From Rhizobium leguminosarum bv. trifolii WSM1325 (GTDB lineage: Bacteria > Pseudomonadota > Alphaproteobacteria > Rhizobiales > Rhizobiaceae): 64,000 nucleotides of DNA. The number at the start of each line of letters is the position of its first letter. Positions within the stretch are counted from its first letter, which is position 1. This document shows, one piece after another, positions 63,939 to 64,000 of this stretch. The notes under the pieces are model-generated. The model was not told where the DNA came from, searched no databases, and saw only the letters and a list, made by a program, of their open reading frames with translations. The position numbers and the translations under genes were made by a program. The DNA lies in NCBI GenBank assembly GCA_000023185.1, contig CP001623.1, positions 682,001-746,000 of the forward strand. Direction: 5' to 3'.

Positions 63939-64000
63939 CGTGTTTCGCCTCCTTGCGAACTACGAGAAGAGTAACTTGGTCGTCGTATAAATACGGGTTT

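Overview
The window looks like an accessory region (plasmid or genomic island) of a fast-growing Rhizobium-type alphaproteobacterium. The grounds are high GC, a Brucella/Rhizobium-style erythritol locus, dense ABC sugar importers each paired with a local regulator, rhizobial ISNCY transposons, and several decayed genes. Nothing here settles species or replicon. I see no rRNA, tRNA or CRISPR array.

Layout. 1-333: 3'-truncated Xre/ParS antitoxin of a RES-type toxin-antitoxin pair, with direct-repeat operators. 604-5836: a seven-gene envelope module matching E. coli yjfIJKLMC (PspA-like coat protein, DUF2170, DUF2491, DUF350, DUF1190 lipoprotein, glutathionylspermidine-synthase-like ligase) with a TVGYGD/RCK potassium channel added. 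5911-11479: three ISNCY elements abutting head to tail, two carrying a near-identical passenger gene and one reduced by internal deletion. 11609-15512: D-tartrate dehydratase beside a dctA remnant and a LysR gene, then a divergent HxlR/oxidoreductase pair. 15677-21757: LacI-controlled CUT2 importer with a hydroxypyruvate-isomerase-like and an inositol-dehydrogenase-like enzyme; the binding-protein gene has a frameshift. 21790-29201: mixed accessory genes (truncated RpiR, ParDE, MFS, RsgA, amine oxidase) among gene relics. 29302-30843: CPA1 antiporter.

30922-43370: a second sugar or polyol locus: LacI, a four-gene CUT2 importer, ketose 3-epimerase and class II aldolase on the plus strand, facing GlpD-like dehydrogenase, FGGY kinase and DeoR genes on the minus strand. 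43493-55823: the erythritol locus. The eryEFG-type importer plus a DUF2291 gene diverges from eryABCD, followed by eryR-tpiB-rpiB. Together these import erythritol, phosphorylate and oxidise it, then isomerise the tetrulose phosphate to erythrose 4-phosphate. 56176-58254: stand-alone LigD-type ligase, orphan BrnA-like protein, small membrane protein. 58346-63938 (minus strand): D-erythronate dehydrogenase (denD-like) leading a CUT1 importer, which fits C4 sugar-acid use next to C4 polyol use.

The strongest leads are the potassium-channel version of the yjf module, the unassigned second polyol locus, the passenger-bearing ISNCY array, and short leader reading frames with strong ribosome-binding sites on both sides of the divergent ery promoter region.
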